Shown here piece after piece: positions 8,352 through 16,560 of a stretch of DNA of 64,000 nucleotides. The DNA comes from Candidatus Gastranaerophilales bacterium (GTDB taxonomy: Bacteria; Cyanobacteriota; Vampirovibrionia; Gastranaerophilales; Gastranaerophilaceae). The stretch is from positions 62,001 through 126,000 of the forward strand of contig CALVEH010000002.1 of NCBI GenBank assembly GCA_944326545.1, read 5' to 3'. Below the pieces are notes generated by a model. It saw nothing but the letters and a program-made list of their open reading frames with translations. It was not told where the DNA came from and made no database searches. The stretch's first letter is position 1. Every line of letters begins with the position of its first letter. The position numbers and the translations under genes were made by a program.

Positions 8352-9161
8352 ATGAAAAGCCGAATAAGGGACTTACAATTAAGAGACGTCCAAAACCTTG
8401 CTGACAAAAGAGGTATCGATATACAAAAAGTAGGCATCAAAGATGTTGATGTACCACTCATAATTCAAAGAAAAGGACAAGACAACCAAGTAGTATACGC
8501 AAAAGCACAAATTTGTGCTTCTCTTGATATGAACTACAAAGGCACACACATGTCCAGATTCATGGAAATTTTAAACGAGTGGAGAGAAAAAGAGCTGCTT
8601 GGGGTGGATATCAAAGGTTGTTTAGAAGCAATACAAAACAAGCTGGAAGCAAGAGCAGCACAAGTTAAGTTCGTTTTTAAATACTTCATAGAAAAAGAAG
8701 CACCTGTTTCAAAACAAAAATCTTTAATGGCTTATGATTGTTCTTTTGAAGGAAATTTGGAAGGTGACAAATATAAATTCTTTCTGGGAGTAAAAGTACC
8801 AGTAACAACGCTTTGTCCTTGTTCAAAAGAGATATCAGACTATTCTGCTCATAACCAACGAGCATTGATTAAGGTAGTCATCAGCTATGATGAATCAGAA
8901 CACATATGGATTGAAGATCTAATCTCTGAAATTGAAGCAACATCTTCTTGTGAAGTCTATCCGCTATTAAAAAGAGAAGATGAAAAATACGTTACCGAAC
9001 ACGCTTATGACAATCCTAAATTTGTAGAAGATGTTTTAAGAGACATTGTTCTAAACTTTAGAAACAATCCGAAGATCAAATATTTTGAGGCCGAAGTAGA
9101 ATCTATCGAAAGTATTCATAACCACAGTGCTTGGGCATATCAGTTGGAATCTAAAGGATAA
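8352..9161 (+). CDS. folE2: GTP cyclohydrolase FolE2 (type IB)
   Basis: 269 residues. FolE2 converts GTP to 7,8-dihydroneopterin triphosphate, the first step toward folate and queuosine. Family marks are GTHMSRF near residue 63 and TLCPCSKE near 155, where the Cys binds the active-site metal, plus a C-terminal NHSAWA. The start has AGGAA upstream. QueF, a related T-fold enzyme of queuosine synthesis, is also in this window at 51596-52501. Confidence 0.95.
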   Translation: MKSRIRDLQLRDVQNLADKRGIDIQKVGIKDVDVPLIIQRKGQDNQVVYAKAQICASLDMNYKGTHMSRFMEILNEWREKELLGVDIKGCLEAIQNKLEARAAQVKFVFKYFIEKEAPVSKQKSLMAYDCSFEGNLEGDKYKFFLGVKVPVTTLCPCSKEISDYSAHNQRALIKVVISYDESEHIWIEDLISEIEATSSCEVYPLLKREDEKYVTEHAYDNPKFVEDVLRDIVLNFRNNPKIKYFEAEVESIESIHNHSAWAYQLESKG

Positions 9162-9165
9162 TATA

Positions 9166-10419
9166 ATGAAAGAACTTTTTAATGAGTATGTAAAATCAAT
9201 TGACACATACATTATGTTCAAAATAAAGCAAGAAGCAGCAGCTTTAACTCCCGAGCTTGAAGCAAAGGGACGCTCTCCAATCGCTTTAGCAATGGGAGCA
9301 CCTGTTGCGCCGCCGCCTCAATTTGTGTATGAAAAGTTAATTGAAGCATTAAAAACACCTCAAATTCATACATACTCAACACCCAAAGGAGAAAATTGGT
9401 TTCTTGAAGCAATTTCACAAAGAATGAAAAACCGTTTTAGGGTAGATGTTGATCCAAAAACAGAAATATTCTCATTAATCGGTTCCAAAGAAGGTCTTGC
9501 AAACTTTATAAGAGCACTGATAAACCCAACAACAGACGAAAACGAACAAGATGTTATTCTTGTACCGGACCCTGGGTATGCCTCATATTCTCAAATGGTA
9601 AAAACTAACGGCGGAAAAAGTTATGGAATTGCATTAACAAAAGAAAATAACTATATGCCAGACCTTAATACAGTTTGGGAAAATATGCAAAAAGATGGTA
9701 TCAAACCTCAAAAAGTTAAAGCAATTGTTATAAACTACCCATCTAACCCTCTTGGTGCAACTTGTACAAAAGATTACCTTAAACATGTTGTTGATTTTTG
9801 CAAAGAAAAACAAATCTGGTTAATAAGTGATGCAGCTTATTGTGATATTTACTTCGAAGAAAATCAAAAACCGCATAGTATACTGGAAATTGATGGAGCA
9901 AAAGACATAGCTGTAGAATTTTATAGTTTTTCAAAACCATATTCAATGACAGGATTCAGACTAGGCTGGGTATGCGGGAACAAAGACGCAATTGATGCCT
10001 TTGGACGTCTCAAATCGACAATAGATACAGGGCTTTTTAAAGCATTACAAAAATGTGCTGCAGAAGTCTTAAACTCGCAAGAAGGCGAAAACTACATAAA
10101 GACAGCAAACAAGAATTTTAAAGACAAACAAATGCTCGTCATAAATGGTTTTAGAGAACTTGGATGGAACATAAAAGACAGTGACATACCAAAAGCTACT
10201 TTTTACATCTGGTTGCCGATACCACCAAGATACAAAACCTCAGCTGAATTTACGGCAGATGTTTTAAAAACATCTGGAATTATACTTGTCCCAGGTAATG
10301 GATTTGGCAAAAATGGCGAAGGCTACTTCAGACTGTCCGCAGTAGCAAGTGATGAACAGCTGGCCGAAACAATAAAACGTCTAAAAAATGACGGATTTTA
10401 CTATGCAACTAATTGCTAA
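9166..10419 (+). CDS. Class I/II aminotransferase, probably LL-diaminopimelate aminotransferase type
   Basis: 417 residues from the ATG at 9166, which has AAAGGA seven bases upstream. An upstream in-frame ATG at 9127 lies inside folE2 and has no better site. PLP fold type I is shown by PDPGYASYSQ, NYPSNPLGA, SDAAY and the Schiff-base lysine in SFSKPYSMTGFRLGW. The C-terminal PGNGFG...GYFRLS resembles DapL-like enzymes, which make LL-diaminopimelate for lysine and peptidoglycan. An aspartate-type aminotransferase cannot be excluded. Confidence 0.8.
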   Translation: MKELFNEYVKSIDTYIMFKIKQEAAALTPELEAKGRSPIALAMGAPVAPPPQFVYEKLIEALKTPQIHTYSTPKGENWFLEAISQRMKNRFRVDVDPKTEIFSLIGSKEGLANFIRALINPTTDENEQDVILVPDPGYASYSQMVKTNGGKSYGIALTKENNYMPDLNTVWENMQKDGIKPQKVKAIVINYPSNPLGATCTKDYLKHVVDFCKEKQIWLISDAAYCDIYFEENQKPHSILEIDGAKDIAVEFYSFSKPYSMTGFRLGWVCGNKDAIDAFGRLKSTIDTGLFKALQKCAAEVLNSQEGENYIKTANKNFKDKQMLVINGFRELGWNIKDSDIPKATFYIWLPIPPRYKTSAEFTADVLKTSGIILVPGNGFGKNGEGYFRLSAVASDEQLAETIKRLKNDGFYYATNC

Positions 10420-10576
10420 AGCTTAACTTATTTGCCTGCACAAAACTCATCAATTCATTAATTTTATTCTGCAAAGAATAATTATTTCTGATTTGTGAAG
10501 CTTTTTGCTTTAAATTAAAAATCGCAGGATTTGAATCAAATACGATTTTCAACTCATCGTCATTGTAGTTGTTCAT
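10409..10576 (-). CDS. Small hypothetical protein (55 aa)
   Basis: An ATG at 10576 preceded by AAGAAGAG opens a 55-residue frame (MNNYNDDELKIVFDSNPAIF...) ending at 10409, overlapping the end of the aminotransferase by 11 bases on the opposite strand. It is hydrophilic and helical with no recognised domain. Support is the ribosome site and its filling of an otherwise empty gap, so confidence is moderate. Confidence 0.45.
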   Translation of the reverse strand: MNNYNDDELKIVFDSNPAIFNLKQKASQIRNNYSLQNKINELMSFVQANKLSFSN

Positions 10577-10696
10577 AAATACTCTTCTTTTGTATAACTA
10601 AAACCTGATATATTTATAAAAACAATTTAATGAATTTTTTTAACATGTCAAAAGAAAATCGTAATATATATTTACAAAAATCAGAAATTGATAAAT

Positions 10697-10725
10697 TTGT
10701 TAAAACTCAAGTATTGAATTATAAT
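10697..10725 (+). promoter_or_regulatory. Promoter-like element ending six bases before the TPR protein ATG
   Basis: TTGTTA (10697-10702), a 17-base spacer and TATAAT (10720-10725). The ATG at 10732 starts six bases later, so a transcript from here would be leaderless. AT-rich DNA makes chance matches common. Confidence 0.35.
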
Positions 10726-10731
10726 TTAGCT

Positions 10732-11760
10732 ATGAAAAAGATTAGTATATTGGTAGTATTTTTACTTTTGATAAGTATTCAAAATCCAGGAGTTACACAA
10801 GCCCCGCCTGTTCCAATGGGCCCTGCTAAATTACCACAGCAGCAACAACCCGTAATCAAAAACGTTGAAAGTACACAACAACAATCACCTAAACAGGAAA
10901 ATAAACCTGTTAACACAAATGCAATTATAAACACAGAAAAAGCAAAAGAAACAATAAAACCTGAAAAACCAAAAACAATCAAAAAGCAAACACCCCAAAT
11001 AAAAAAAGAAAAAACTGTTAATAAAGAAAATTCAGTAAAAACAAACAAAAACGAACAAACCAATAAAACAAAAAGTATAAAAGAGCCAAAACAACAAAGC
11101 TCTAAGCTTTTAAACATCAAACAACATAAAGAAGACGAACGAAATAAAAAAACAACTATCAACCCAAATAAAGAAGATAAAACTCAAGAAACAGCGCAAA
11201 GCAAAACAGAATCTGAAAATCAAAGTAAAAAAGAATCAATTGTTCCGTCTCAAATAAATGAATATAGACAACAAGCAAAATTTCTTTATAACTCAAACAA
11301 TTTAGATGCTTCACTTGAGTTATTTAACAAAATACCTGATGAAGAAAAAATATCAGACGACTGGTTATTTATTGCCAATATCGCCCAAGATAAAGGAAAA
11401 CCGATAGATGCAATTTTTTACTTAAAAAAAGCTATCAATTTAGACGATAATAACTTTAAAGCTCATTACAACTTAGGCAATTTGTATTTTGCAGACAATA
11501 AAGTAAATATGGCTTTAAACGAATACAGAAAAGTGCTAAGACTTAAAAAAGACTATGCTTACGCCTATTACAATAAAGGCTGCTGCTACTTGAAAAAGAA
11601 AAGCTGGTTTAACGCACGATATGAGTTCGGCCTTGCAATTAAAGCAAATCCAAATGAACCTGCTTTTTATTACAACTTGGCATATACATACAAGATGATG
11701 AAAAAGCCTAAAAAAGCCAAAGAAGCATTGGAAATGTATAACAAGCTAATGGCTCAATAA
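10732..11760 (+). CDS. Exported TPR protein with Lys/Gln/Asn-rich linker
   Basis: 342 residues from the ATG at 10732, chosen because MKKISILVVFLLLISI begins a clear signal peptide or anchor there. The frame is open further up to 10630 but that extension looks unlike a protein start. After a Pro/Gln-rich stretch comes about 130 residues of Lys-, Asn-, Thr- and Gln-rich low-complexity linker, then three to four TPR units (KAHYNLGNLYFADNKV, YAYYNKGCCYLKKKSW, AFYYNLAYTYKMMKKP). It is probably a periplasmic or envelope scaffold protein; partners are unknown. Confidence 0.75.
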   Translation: MKKISILVVFLLLISIQNPGVTQAPPVPMGPAKLPQQQQPVIKNVESTQQQSPKQENKPVNTNAIINTEKAKETIKPEKPKTIKKQTPQIKKEKTVNKENSVKTNKNEQTNKTKSIKEPKQQSSKLLNIKQHKEDERNKKTTINPNKEDKTQETAQSKTESENQSKKESIVPSQINEYRQQAKFLYNSNNLDASLELFNKIPDEEKISDDWLFIANIAQDKGKPIDAIFYLKKAINLDDNNFKAHYNLGNLYFADNKVNMALNEYRKVLRLKKDYAYAYYNKGCCYLKKKSWFNARYEFGLAIKANPNEPAFYYNLAYTYKMMKKPKKAKEALEMYNKLMAQ

Positions 11761-11770
11761 AAAATAAGAC

Positions 11771-11885
11771 AGTCGGGTAATATACGCAAAAAAATCAACG
11801 GGTAATATAATACTTAACATTTAATTACCCAGACACGATCCAGCTATTTACCCGTCTGATTCACACCAGACGGGTTTATTTTTGC
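11771..11885 (+). promoter_or_regulatory. Repeat-and-terminator region resembling an attenuator
   Basis: Two exact copies of CGGGTAATATA (11774-11784 and 11799-11809) are followed by TTACCC (11825-11830) and TTTACCCG (11847-11854). The last overlaps the 5' arm of a terminator hairpin, ACCCGTCTG/CAGACGGGT (11850-11858 and 11867-11875) with a T-rich tail. CGGGTAA could pair with TTACCCG and prevent the terminator. It may instead be the 3' end of a small RNA or of the TPR transcript. Confidence 0.45.
11850..11885 (+). terminator. Rho-independent terminator
   Basis: A 9-bp perfect stem ACCCGTCTG/CAGACGGGT with an 8-base loop, followed by TTATTTTTG, lies about 90 bases after the TPR gene and before the rplU promoter. 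Confidence 0.8.
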
Positions 11886-11931
11886 TGAATTTAACAGAAC
11901 TATAATTATAACAAATCCTTAACATCCAGTG

Positions 11932-11960
11932 TTGACAGCACATTATGTGCTTGATAAACT
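11932..11960 (+). promoter_or_regulatory. Probable promoter for rplU-rpmA
   Basis: A perfect TTGACA (11932-11937), a 17-base spacer and TAAACT (11955-11960). The leader to the rplU ATG would be about 75 bases. Confidence 0.6.
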
Positions 11961-11984
11961 CATATAAGAATGTTAGATAGGTAA

Positions 11985-12018
11985 GCTGTCGATAAATATC
12001 ATTAAAAATGATTACAGC
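11985..12018 (+). promoter_or_regulatory. Hairpin in the rplU leader
   Basis: GCTGT (11985-11989) can pair with ACAGC (12014-12018), and inside it ATCATT (11998-12003) pairs with AATGAT (12007-12012). Leaders of ribosomal protein genes often bind the encoded protein; whether this one does is unknown. Confidence 0.4.
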
Positions 12019-12041
12019 CCCTCAAATGAAAGGAAACACAA

Positions 12042-12398
12042 ATGTACGCAATAGTTGAAACTGGCGGAAAACAGTACAAATTAGAAGAAGGTCGTTACGT
12101 TGATATCGAACTCGTTGACGGCGAAGAAAACGACAAAGTAGTATTCGACAAAGTTGTTATGTTAGTAAATGGTGCTAAATCTAAAGTTGGTGCTCCATAC
12201 GTAGAAAAAGCTTCTGTTGAAGGTAAAATCGTAAAACATGACAAAGCTAAAAAAGTTATCGTGTTCAAACAAAGAGCTAAAAAAGGCTACAGAAAAAAAC
12301 AAGGACACAGACAATTCTTTACAAGAGTTATGATTACAAAAATCAGAACTACAGCAGCAAAAGCTAAAGCAGCAGATACAGAAGCAGCTGCAGAATAG
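12042..12398 (+). CDS. rplU: 50S ribosomal protein L21
   Basis: 118 residues, beginning [17 protein letters not shown] as in all L21 proteins, with the RNA-binding [16 protein letters not shown]-type segment (here [16 protein letters not shown]). The C-terminus has an extra Ala/Lys-rich tail of about 15 residues. The start has GAAAGGA upstream. Standard rplU-rpmA order, with 39 bases between the genes. Confidence 0.97.
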   Translation: MYAIVETGGKQYKLEEGRYVDIELVDGEENDKVVFDKVVMLVNGAKSKVGAPYVEKASVEGKIVKHDKAKKVIVFKQRAKKGYRKKQGHRQFFTRVMITKIRTTAAKAKAADTEAAAE

Positions 12399-12437
12399 TA
12401 AATACAGATAAATTTAATTTTACAAGGAGATAATAAA

Positions 12438-12692
12438 ATGGCACATAAGAAGGGCGTCGGCTCATCAAAAAACGGTCGTGATAGCGAAAGTAAGCGATTA
12501 GGCGTAAAAAAATTCGGTGGTGAACATGTTTTAGCCGGCAACATTATTGTTCGTCAAAGAGGAACTAAATTCCACCCAGGTAACAACGTTGGCATCGGTA
12601 AAGATGACACTTTGTTTGCTTTGATTGAAGGAAAAGTTGTTTTCGAACCTCACAGAAGAGACAGAAAACAAGTTAGCGTATACGCAGTATAA
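12438..12692 (+). CDS. rpmA: 50S ribosomal protein L27
   Basis: 84 residues starting [16 protein letters not shown], the conserved L27 N-terminus that reaches toward the peptidyl-transferase centre. It does not have the longer, protease-cleaved N-terminal extension found in many Firmicutes. AAGGAG lies before the start. Confidence 0.97.
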   Translation: MAHKKGVGSSKNGRDSESKRLGVKKFGGEHVLAGNIIVRQRGTKFHPGNNVGIGKDDTLFALIEGKVVFEPHRRDRKQVSVYAV

Positions 12693-12703
12693 CTAAAGAA
12701 TTT

Positions 12704-12744
12704 AAAACAAAAAGCGGGCTGGAAATCAGTCCGCTTTTTGTTTT
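12704..12744. terminator. Bidirectional rho-independent terminator
   Basis: A perfect 14-bp inverted repeat: AAAACAAAAAGCGG (12704-12717) and its complement (12731-12744) around a 13-base loop. It lies between convergent rpmA and the EF-hand gene. Confidence 0.85.
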
Positions 12745-12749
12745 AAAAT

Positions 12750-13274
12750 TTATTCTCCAAAAATAAAATTTTTCAATGTTTTTAAGACATCTGGCATATC
12801 CGGATGGGACCAGTTAGTAGTCATAGCAGCTTGATAAGATATTTTGCCATCTAATCGACCATCATCACCGCTACCGTCCATATAAGAAAAAACAGCAGAC
12901 ATTTCTTTATTATCAATAGAACCATCTTTATTCAGATCGCAATTATCAAAGTTTTTCTTCAACATTTCTTTCATACCAGAAATAGACAAGTCTAGTTTTT
13001 CATTAAAAGCCTTTTCATAAACATTTGTCTGTTCTTTTACATACTCATCAAATTCCATCTTACTATTTTTGTTAGCATCATAGTTAGATATTCTTGATTG
13101 AGAGATATTTAAAACAGCTTTTTGATAAGCTGCTGACTTTTTGTCTGCTGGCAAAGTTTTCATATCCTGTTTCATAAAATCAAAATCAGGAACACTTTGA
13201 CTATTTAAAAGCTTTGTATAATTGCCATTATTTGCTACCCAATTTTCAAACTGCATTCCAATATTTAAAGTCAT
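12750..13274 (-). CDS. EF-hand calcium-binding protein
   Basis: 174 residues with at least two EF-hand loops: DANKNSKMEFDE (about residues 65-76) and DLNKDGSIDNKE (about 113-124). A third, poorer candidate, DGSGDDGRLDGKI, follows. No signal peptide is seen, so it may be cytoplasmic or exported by another route. The start at 13274 has AAGGAAA upstream. Bacterial calmodulin-like proteins of this sort are usually calcium sensors or buffers; the partner is unknown. Confidence 0.8.
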   Translation of the reverse strand: MTLNIGMQFENWVANNGNYTKLLNSQSVPDFDFMKQDMKTLPADKKSAAYQKAVLNISQSRISNYDANKNSKMEFDEYVKEQTNVYEKAFNEKLDLSISGMKEMLKKNFDNCDLNKDGSIDNKEMSAVFSYMDGSGDDGRLDGKISYQAAMTTNWSHPDMPDVLKTLKNFIFGE

Positions 13275-13380
13275 AAAATTTCCTTAATTCTTCCTATAGA
13301 GAAATAAAAACATATATAAAACATAAATTGCCCAATTTTTAAAAATCAATAATAAAAGTTATAAAAAGACATCAAAAATT

Positions 13381-13409
13381 TTGTATAAAGGGAACTTTTC
13401 ATATATAAT
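13381..13409 (+). promoter_or_regulatory. Probable pnp promoter
   Basis: TTGTAT (13381-13386), a 17-base spacer and a perfect TATAAT (13404-13409), about 50 bases before the pnp start. The -35 match is weak. Confidence 0.45.
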
Positions 13410-13460
13410 TAAGGGGAACACAGTAAAAGTGCAAAGTAGAAAAAGAAAAAGGAAAAAAAC

Positions 13461-15590
13461 ATGGTAGATGTTAAAAAGATTGAAATTCCTGTTGGTAACA
13501 AGGTAGTTACTATAGAAACAGGAAAGTATGCCAAATCAGCGAGTGGTTCGGTAGTTGTACGTTGTGGCGACACAATGTTGTTGGTTCATGCTGTAGTTAG
13601 CCCTGAACCTAGAGTTGGTATAGATTTCTTCCCATTGTTAATTGATTATGAAGAAAGAATGTCTGCTGTAGGTAGAATTCCTGGCGGATATAACAGAAGC
13701 GAAGGTAAAGCTTCAGATAAAGCGATATTAATTTCAAGATTGATAGACAGACCAATCAGACCATTATTCCCTAAAGGATATAGAAATGATGTTCAGATTG
13801 TAGCTCAATTAATCAGTTTGGATCACGAAAATCAACCTGATACATTGGCAATGTTAGGTGCTTCTACTGCATTAATGTTAACAGAAGCTCCTTTTGAAGG
13901 ACCAATTGGTGCAGTAAGAGTTGGTAGAATAGACGGACAATTCATTGCTAACCCATCATACGCAGATGCAGAAAAATCTGACATTGATATCGTTGTTGCT
14001 GGTACTCACGACTCAGTAATCATGGTTGAAGCAGGTGCAAAATTCGTAACAGAAGACGATATTATGAATGCTGTTGAATTTGCACAAAAAGAAATCGCAA
14101 GACAATGCGAACTTCAAGTTCAGTTTATGAACGAATGCGGAATTTCAAAACCTGAATTTGTAAACCCATATGACACTTCATTTATTGCAAAAATCATTAA
14201 TGATATAGCTTATGACAAAGTTACAGAAGCTTACCACGACTTCGACAGAGAAGGCAGAAAAGCAAAACTCGAAGAAGCTAAGAAGATGGTAAAAGCTGAA
14301 TTTGATTCATATGGTGACGACCACGAAGCTAAAATAATGATGGCAGAAACAGGCATCGACTTCGTAGCAGAAGAATTCAAAGCTCTAGAAAAGAAAATCA
14401 TGAGAAAAATGATTAAAGAAGAAAGAGTAAGAGCTGATGGTCGTAAGTTTAATGAAGTTAGACCTATTTGGTGTGAAGTTGGCGTAGTTCCAAGAGCTCA
14501 CGGTTCTGCCGTATTCACAAGAGGTCAAACTCAAATTATGTCAGTGGCAACACTTGCCGGTCCAGGAATGGCACAAGAACTTGATGGTGTTGATCCTGAA
14601 ACTAAAAAAACATTTATGCACAAATACATATTCCCTGGATTTTCTGTAGGTGAAGTAAAACCATTAAGAGGTCCGGGAAGACGTGAAGTTGGTCACGGAC
14701 ACTTAGCAGAAAGAGCAAACGTTCCTGCTCTTCCTTCTCAAGAAGAATTTGGTTACACAATCAGAGTTACTTCTGATGTATTAGAATCAAACGGTTCAAC
14801 TTCTATGGGTTCTACTTGTGCAACATCAATGGCGTTGATGAATGCAGGTGTTCCTGTAAAATGTATGATTGGCGGTGTTGCAATGGGTCTTATCAAAGAG
14901 CCGGACGAAGATATCGTATTAACAGATATTCAAGGCATTGAAGACTTCCTTGGAGATATGGACTTCAAAGTTACTGGTAACGACGAAGGTATTACAGCTC
15001 TTCAAATGGATATGAAAGCAAAAGGAATATCTAATGAAACATTAAGAAGAGCATTGCTTCAAGCTAAAGAAGGCAGATTACACATCTTAGGTAAGATGAG
15101 AGAAGTAATCACTGAACCAGCTAAGGAAATGTCACCATACGCACCAAGAATTCATACAATGAAAATTGCTAACGAAGATATTGGAGCAGTTATCGGACCT
15201 GGTGGTAAAAATATCAGACACATTATCGAATGTTCAGGTGCAGAAATTGATATTCAAGATGACGGCACAGTAACTATCACAAGCAACGATAAAGAAGGTA
15301 CAGACATTGCTATAAGAATGATTGATGCAATAACATTCAAGCCTGAAGTTGGTATGTTGAGAAAAGGTAAAGTAGTAAGAATCATCCCTATAGGTGCATT
15401 TGTAGAATTAGCACCTGGTAAAGATGGTATGGTTCACATTTCTCAAGTTTGCAACGAAAGAATTGAAGCGATAGAACCACACCTTAAAGTTGGTGATGAA
15501 GTTATTGTAAAAGTTATCAAAATAGATGACAAAGGTAGAGTTAACCTTACAATTAAGGGAGTTACAGAAGAAGAAAAAGCTTCCATGTAA
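13461..15590 (+). CDS. pnp: Polyribonucleotide nucleotidyltransferase (PNPase)
   Basis: 709 residues, full length. Two RNase PH cores are visible (RIPGGYNRSEGKASDKAIL and FPGFSVGEVKPLRGPGRREVGHG), an all-alpha linker, a C-terminal KH domain (IGAVIGPGGKNIRHI) and an S1 domain (GKVVRIIPIGAFVELAPGKDG, shortened here). PNPase degrades RNA 3' to 5' with phosphate and can add tails. AAGGA precedes the start. It is a single transcription unit with its own promoter and terminator. Confidence 0.97.
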   Translation: MVDVKKIEIPVGNKVVTIETGKYAKSASGSVVVRCGDTMLLVHAVVSPEPRVGIDFFPLLIDYEERMSAVGRIPGGYNRSEGKASDKAILISRLIDRPIRPLFPKGYRNDVQIVAQLISLDHENQPDTLAMLGASTALMLTEAPFEGPIGAVRVGRIDGQFIANPSYADAEKSDIDIVVAGTHDSVIMVEAGAKFVTEDDIMNAVEFAQKEIARQCELQVQFMNECGISKPEFVNPYDTSFIAKIINDIAYDKVTEAYHDFDREGRKAKLEEAKKMVKAEFDSYGDDHEAKIMMAETGIDFVAEEFKALEKKIMRKMIKEERVRADGRKFNEVRPIWCEVGVVPRAHGSAVFTRGQTQIMSVATLAGPGMAQELDGVDPETKKTFMHKYIFPGFSVGEVKPLRGPGRREVGHGHLAERANVPALPSQEEFGYTIRVTSDVLESNGSTSMGSTCATSMALMNAGVPVKCMIGGVAMGLIKEPDEDIVLTDIQGIEDFLGDMDFKVTGNDEGITALQMDMKAKGISNETLRRALLQAKEGRLHILGKMREVITEPAKEMSPYAPRIHTMKIANEDIGAVIGPGGKNIRHIIECSGAEIDIQDDGTVTITSNDKEGTDIAIRMIDAITFKPEVGMLRKGKVVRIIPIGAFVELAPGKDGMVHISQVCNERIEAIEPHLKVGDEVIVKVIKIDDKGRVNLTIKGVTEEEKASM

Positions 15591-15608
15591 TAAGAAAAAT
15601 AAAAAGCC

Positions 15609-15640
15609 AAAAAGGGAGCTTAGCAATAAGTTCCCTTTTT
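15609..15640 (+). terminator. Rho-independent terminator after pnp
   Basis: AAAAAGGGAGCTTA (15609-15622) pairs with TAAGTTCCCTTTTT (15627-15640) around GCAA, with one mismatch. Confidence 0.8.
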
Positions 15641-15665
15641 GAATAAAAACGTTAAGGAATAGAAT

Positions 15666-16490
15666 ATGTACCAAAAAATCAAATACATAATCATAGCAAC
15701 AATGGTTCTGCTTGTAATAGTTGTGGTTTTGACTTTGGACGCAAATACAAGATATGCGTCTATGAATAAACAAAAAAAAGAGCAAACTGCAAAAAATATA
15801 AGTGATATGAACAGACAATATTACGAAATGCAACAAAGAATGAACCAAGCATCACTAAATAAAGATGTACCTAATAATCTTCAAAAAAACTTGCAAAATG
15901 TAGCATCAGAAGATGAAGATGAAGACGAAGATGAAAGCCAAGACAACATTCAAAATTCTTCACCAAGAGAACAACGAAAAATTTATAGAAGAAAAGAACA
16001 AACCGCATACATAAATAGTGAACAAGACGAAAATACAACGACAACACAAAGTTTAAAAAAAACGCACATTCAAATGTTACCACAGCCGACAGGAAAACTT
16101 TCTTGTGAAAACTGTGAAACAGGTAAATCATACAATATTGAAAAAGCATTCAATTTAGATGGAGAAGAGTTTGCAATAATATCAATAACAAATGGAATAC
16201 AAGGCAATAATACATACCTTAATAACCAATATACGATTTACAAAAAAGTTAATGATGAATATAAATACTCAAACTATTTATTTGAGACTACTTCTGACGT
16301 CAATTCAACAATAAACGCAATAACAATAGAAGAAAATGACAACAGTATCATTATCAAACACAACAACATTACCAGAAAATTAGATAACTATGTTGTTAAA
16401 AACGGTTATCAGCAATATGGTAGTTATCCAGCATTAAAATACACAACAAAAGAAAATAATGATAATGGTACAAGTAGTTACCAACAATAA
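15666..16490 (+). CDS. Single-pass membrane-anchored hypothetical protein
   Basis: 274 residues, not recognised. Residues 7-24 (YIIIATMVLLVIVVVLTL) form an N-terminal membrane anchor. A Gln/Asn/Met-rich segment follows, then an acidic run of alternating Glu and Asp around residue 83-91, and a C-terminal domain of about 140 residues that looks beta-rich, with CENCE near 148. The bulk should lie outside the inner membrane. AAGGAA lies before the start. No operon partner: a terminator precedes it and a promoter follows it. Confidence 0.7.
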   Translation: MYQKIKYIIIATMVLLVIVVVLTLDANTRYASMNKQKKEQTAKNISDMNRQYYEMQQRMNQASLNKDVPNNLQKNLQNVASEDEDEDEDESQDNIQNSSPREQRKIYRRKEQTAYINSEQDENTTTTQSLKKTHIQMLPQPTGKLSCENCETGKSYNIEKAFNLDGEEFAIISITNGIQGNNTYLNNQYTIYKKVNDEYKYSNYLFETTSDVNSTINAITIEENDNSIIIKHNNITRKLDNYVVKNGYQQYGSYPALKYTTKENNDNGTSSYQQ

Positions 16491-16501
16491 AATACATTTG
16501 A

Positions 16502-16530
16502 TTTACAGCTACGTAGATTTTCGTTATAAT
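16502..16530 (+). promoter_or_regulatory. Probable promoter for the pyrH-frr-cdsA-rnc-rpe operon
   Basis: TTTACA (16502-16507, five of six), a 17-base spacer and a perfect TATAAT (16525-16530), ending 30 bases before the pyrH start. Confidence 0.6.
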
Positions 16531-16560
16531 CTTTATAAGAATTTTATATAGGACAAGAAA

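Noticed and set aside
15408-15848. A minus-strand open frame of 146 residues across the pnp terminator
   Set aside because: It runs through the end of pnp, the terminator and the next gene, and its Phe/Ile/Cys-rich sequence is typical of antisense to Lys/Glu-rich genes.
15912-15945. GA-rich run in the membrane-anchored unknown as a phase-variable microsatellite
   Set aside because: The unit GAAGAT/GATGAA is imperfect and encodes a plain Glu/Asp stretch; no long perfect tract.
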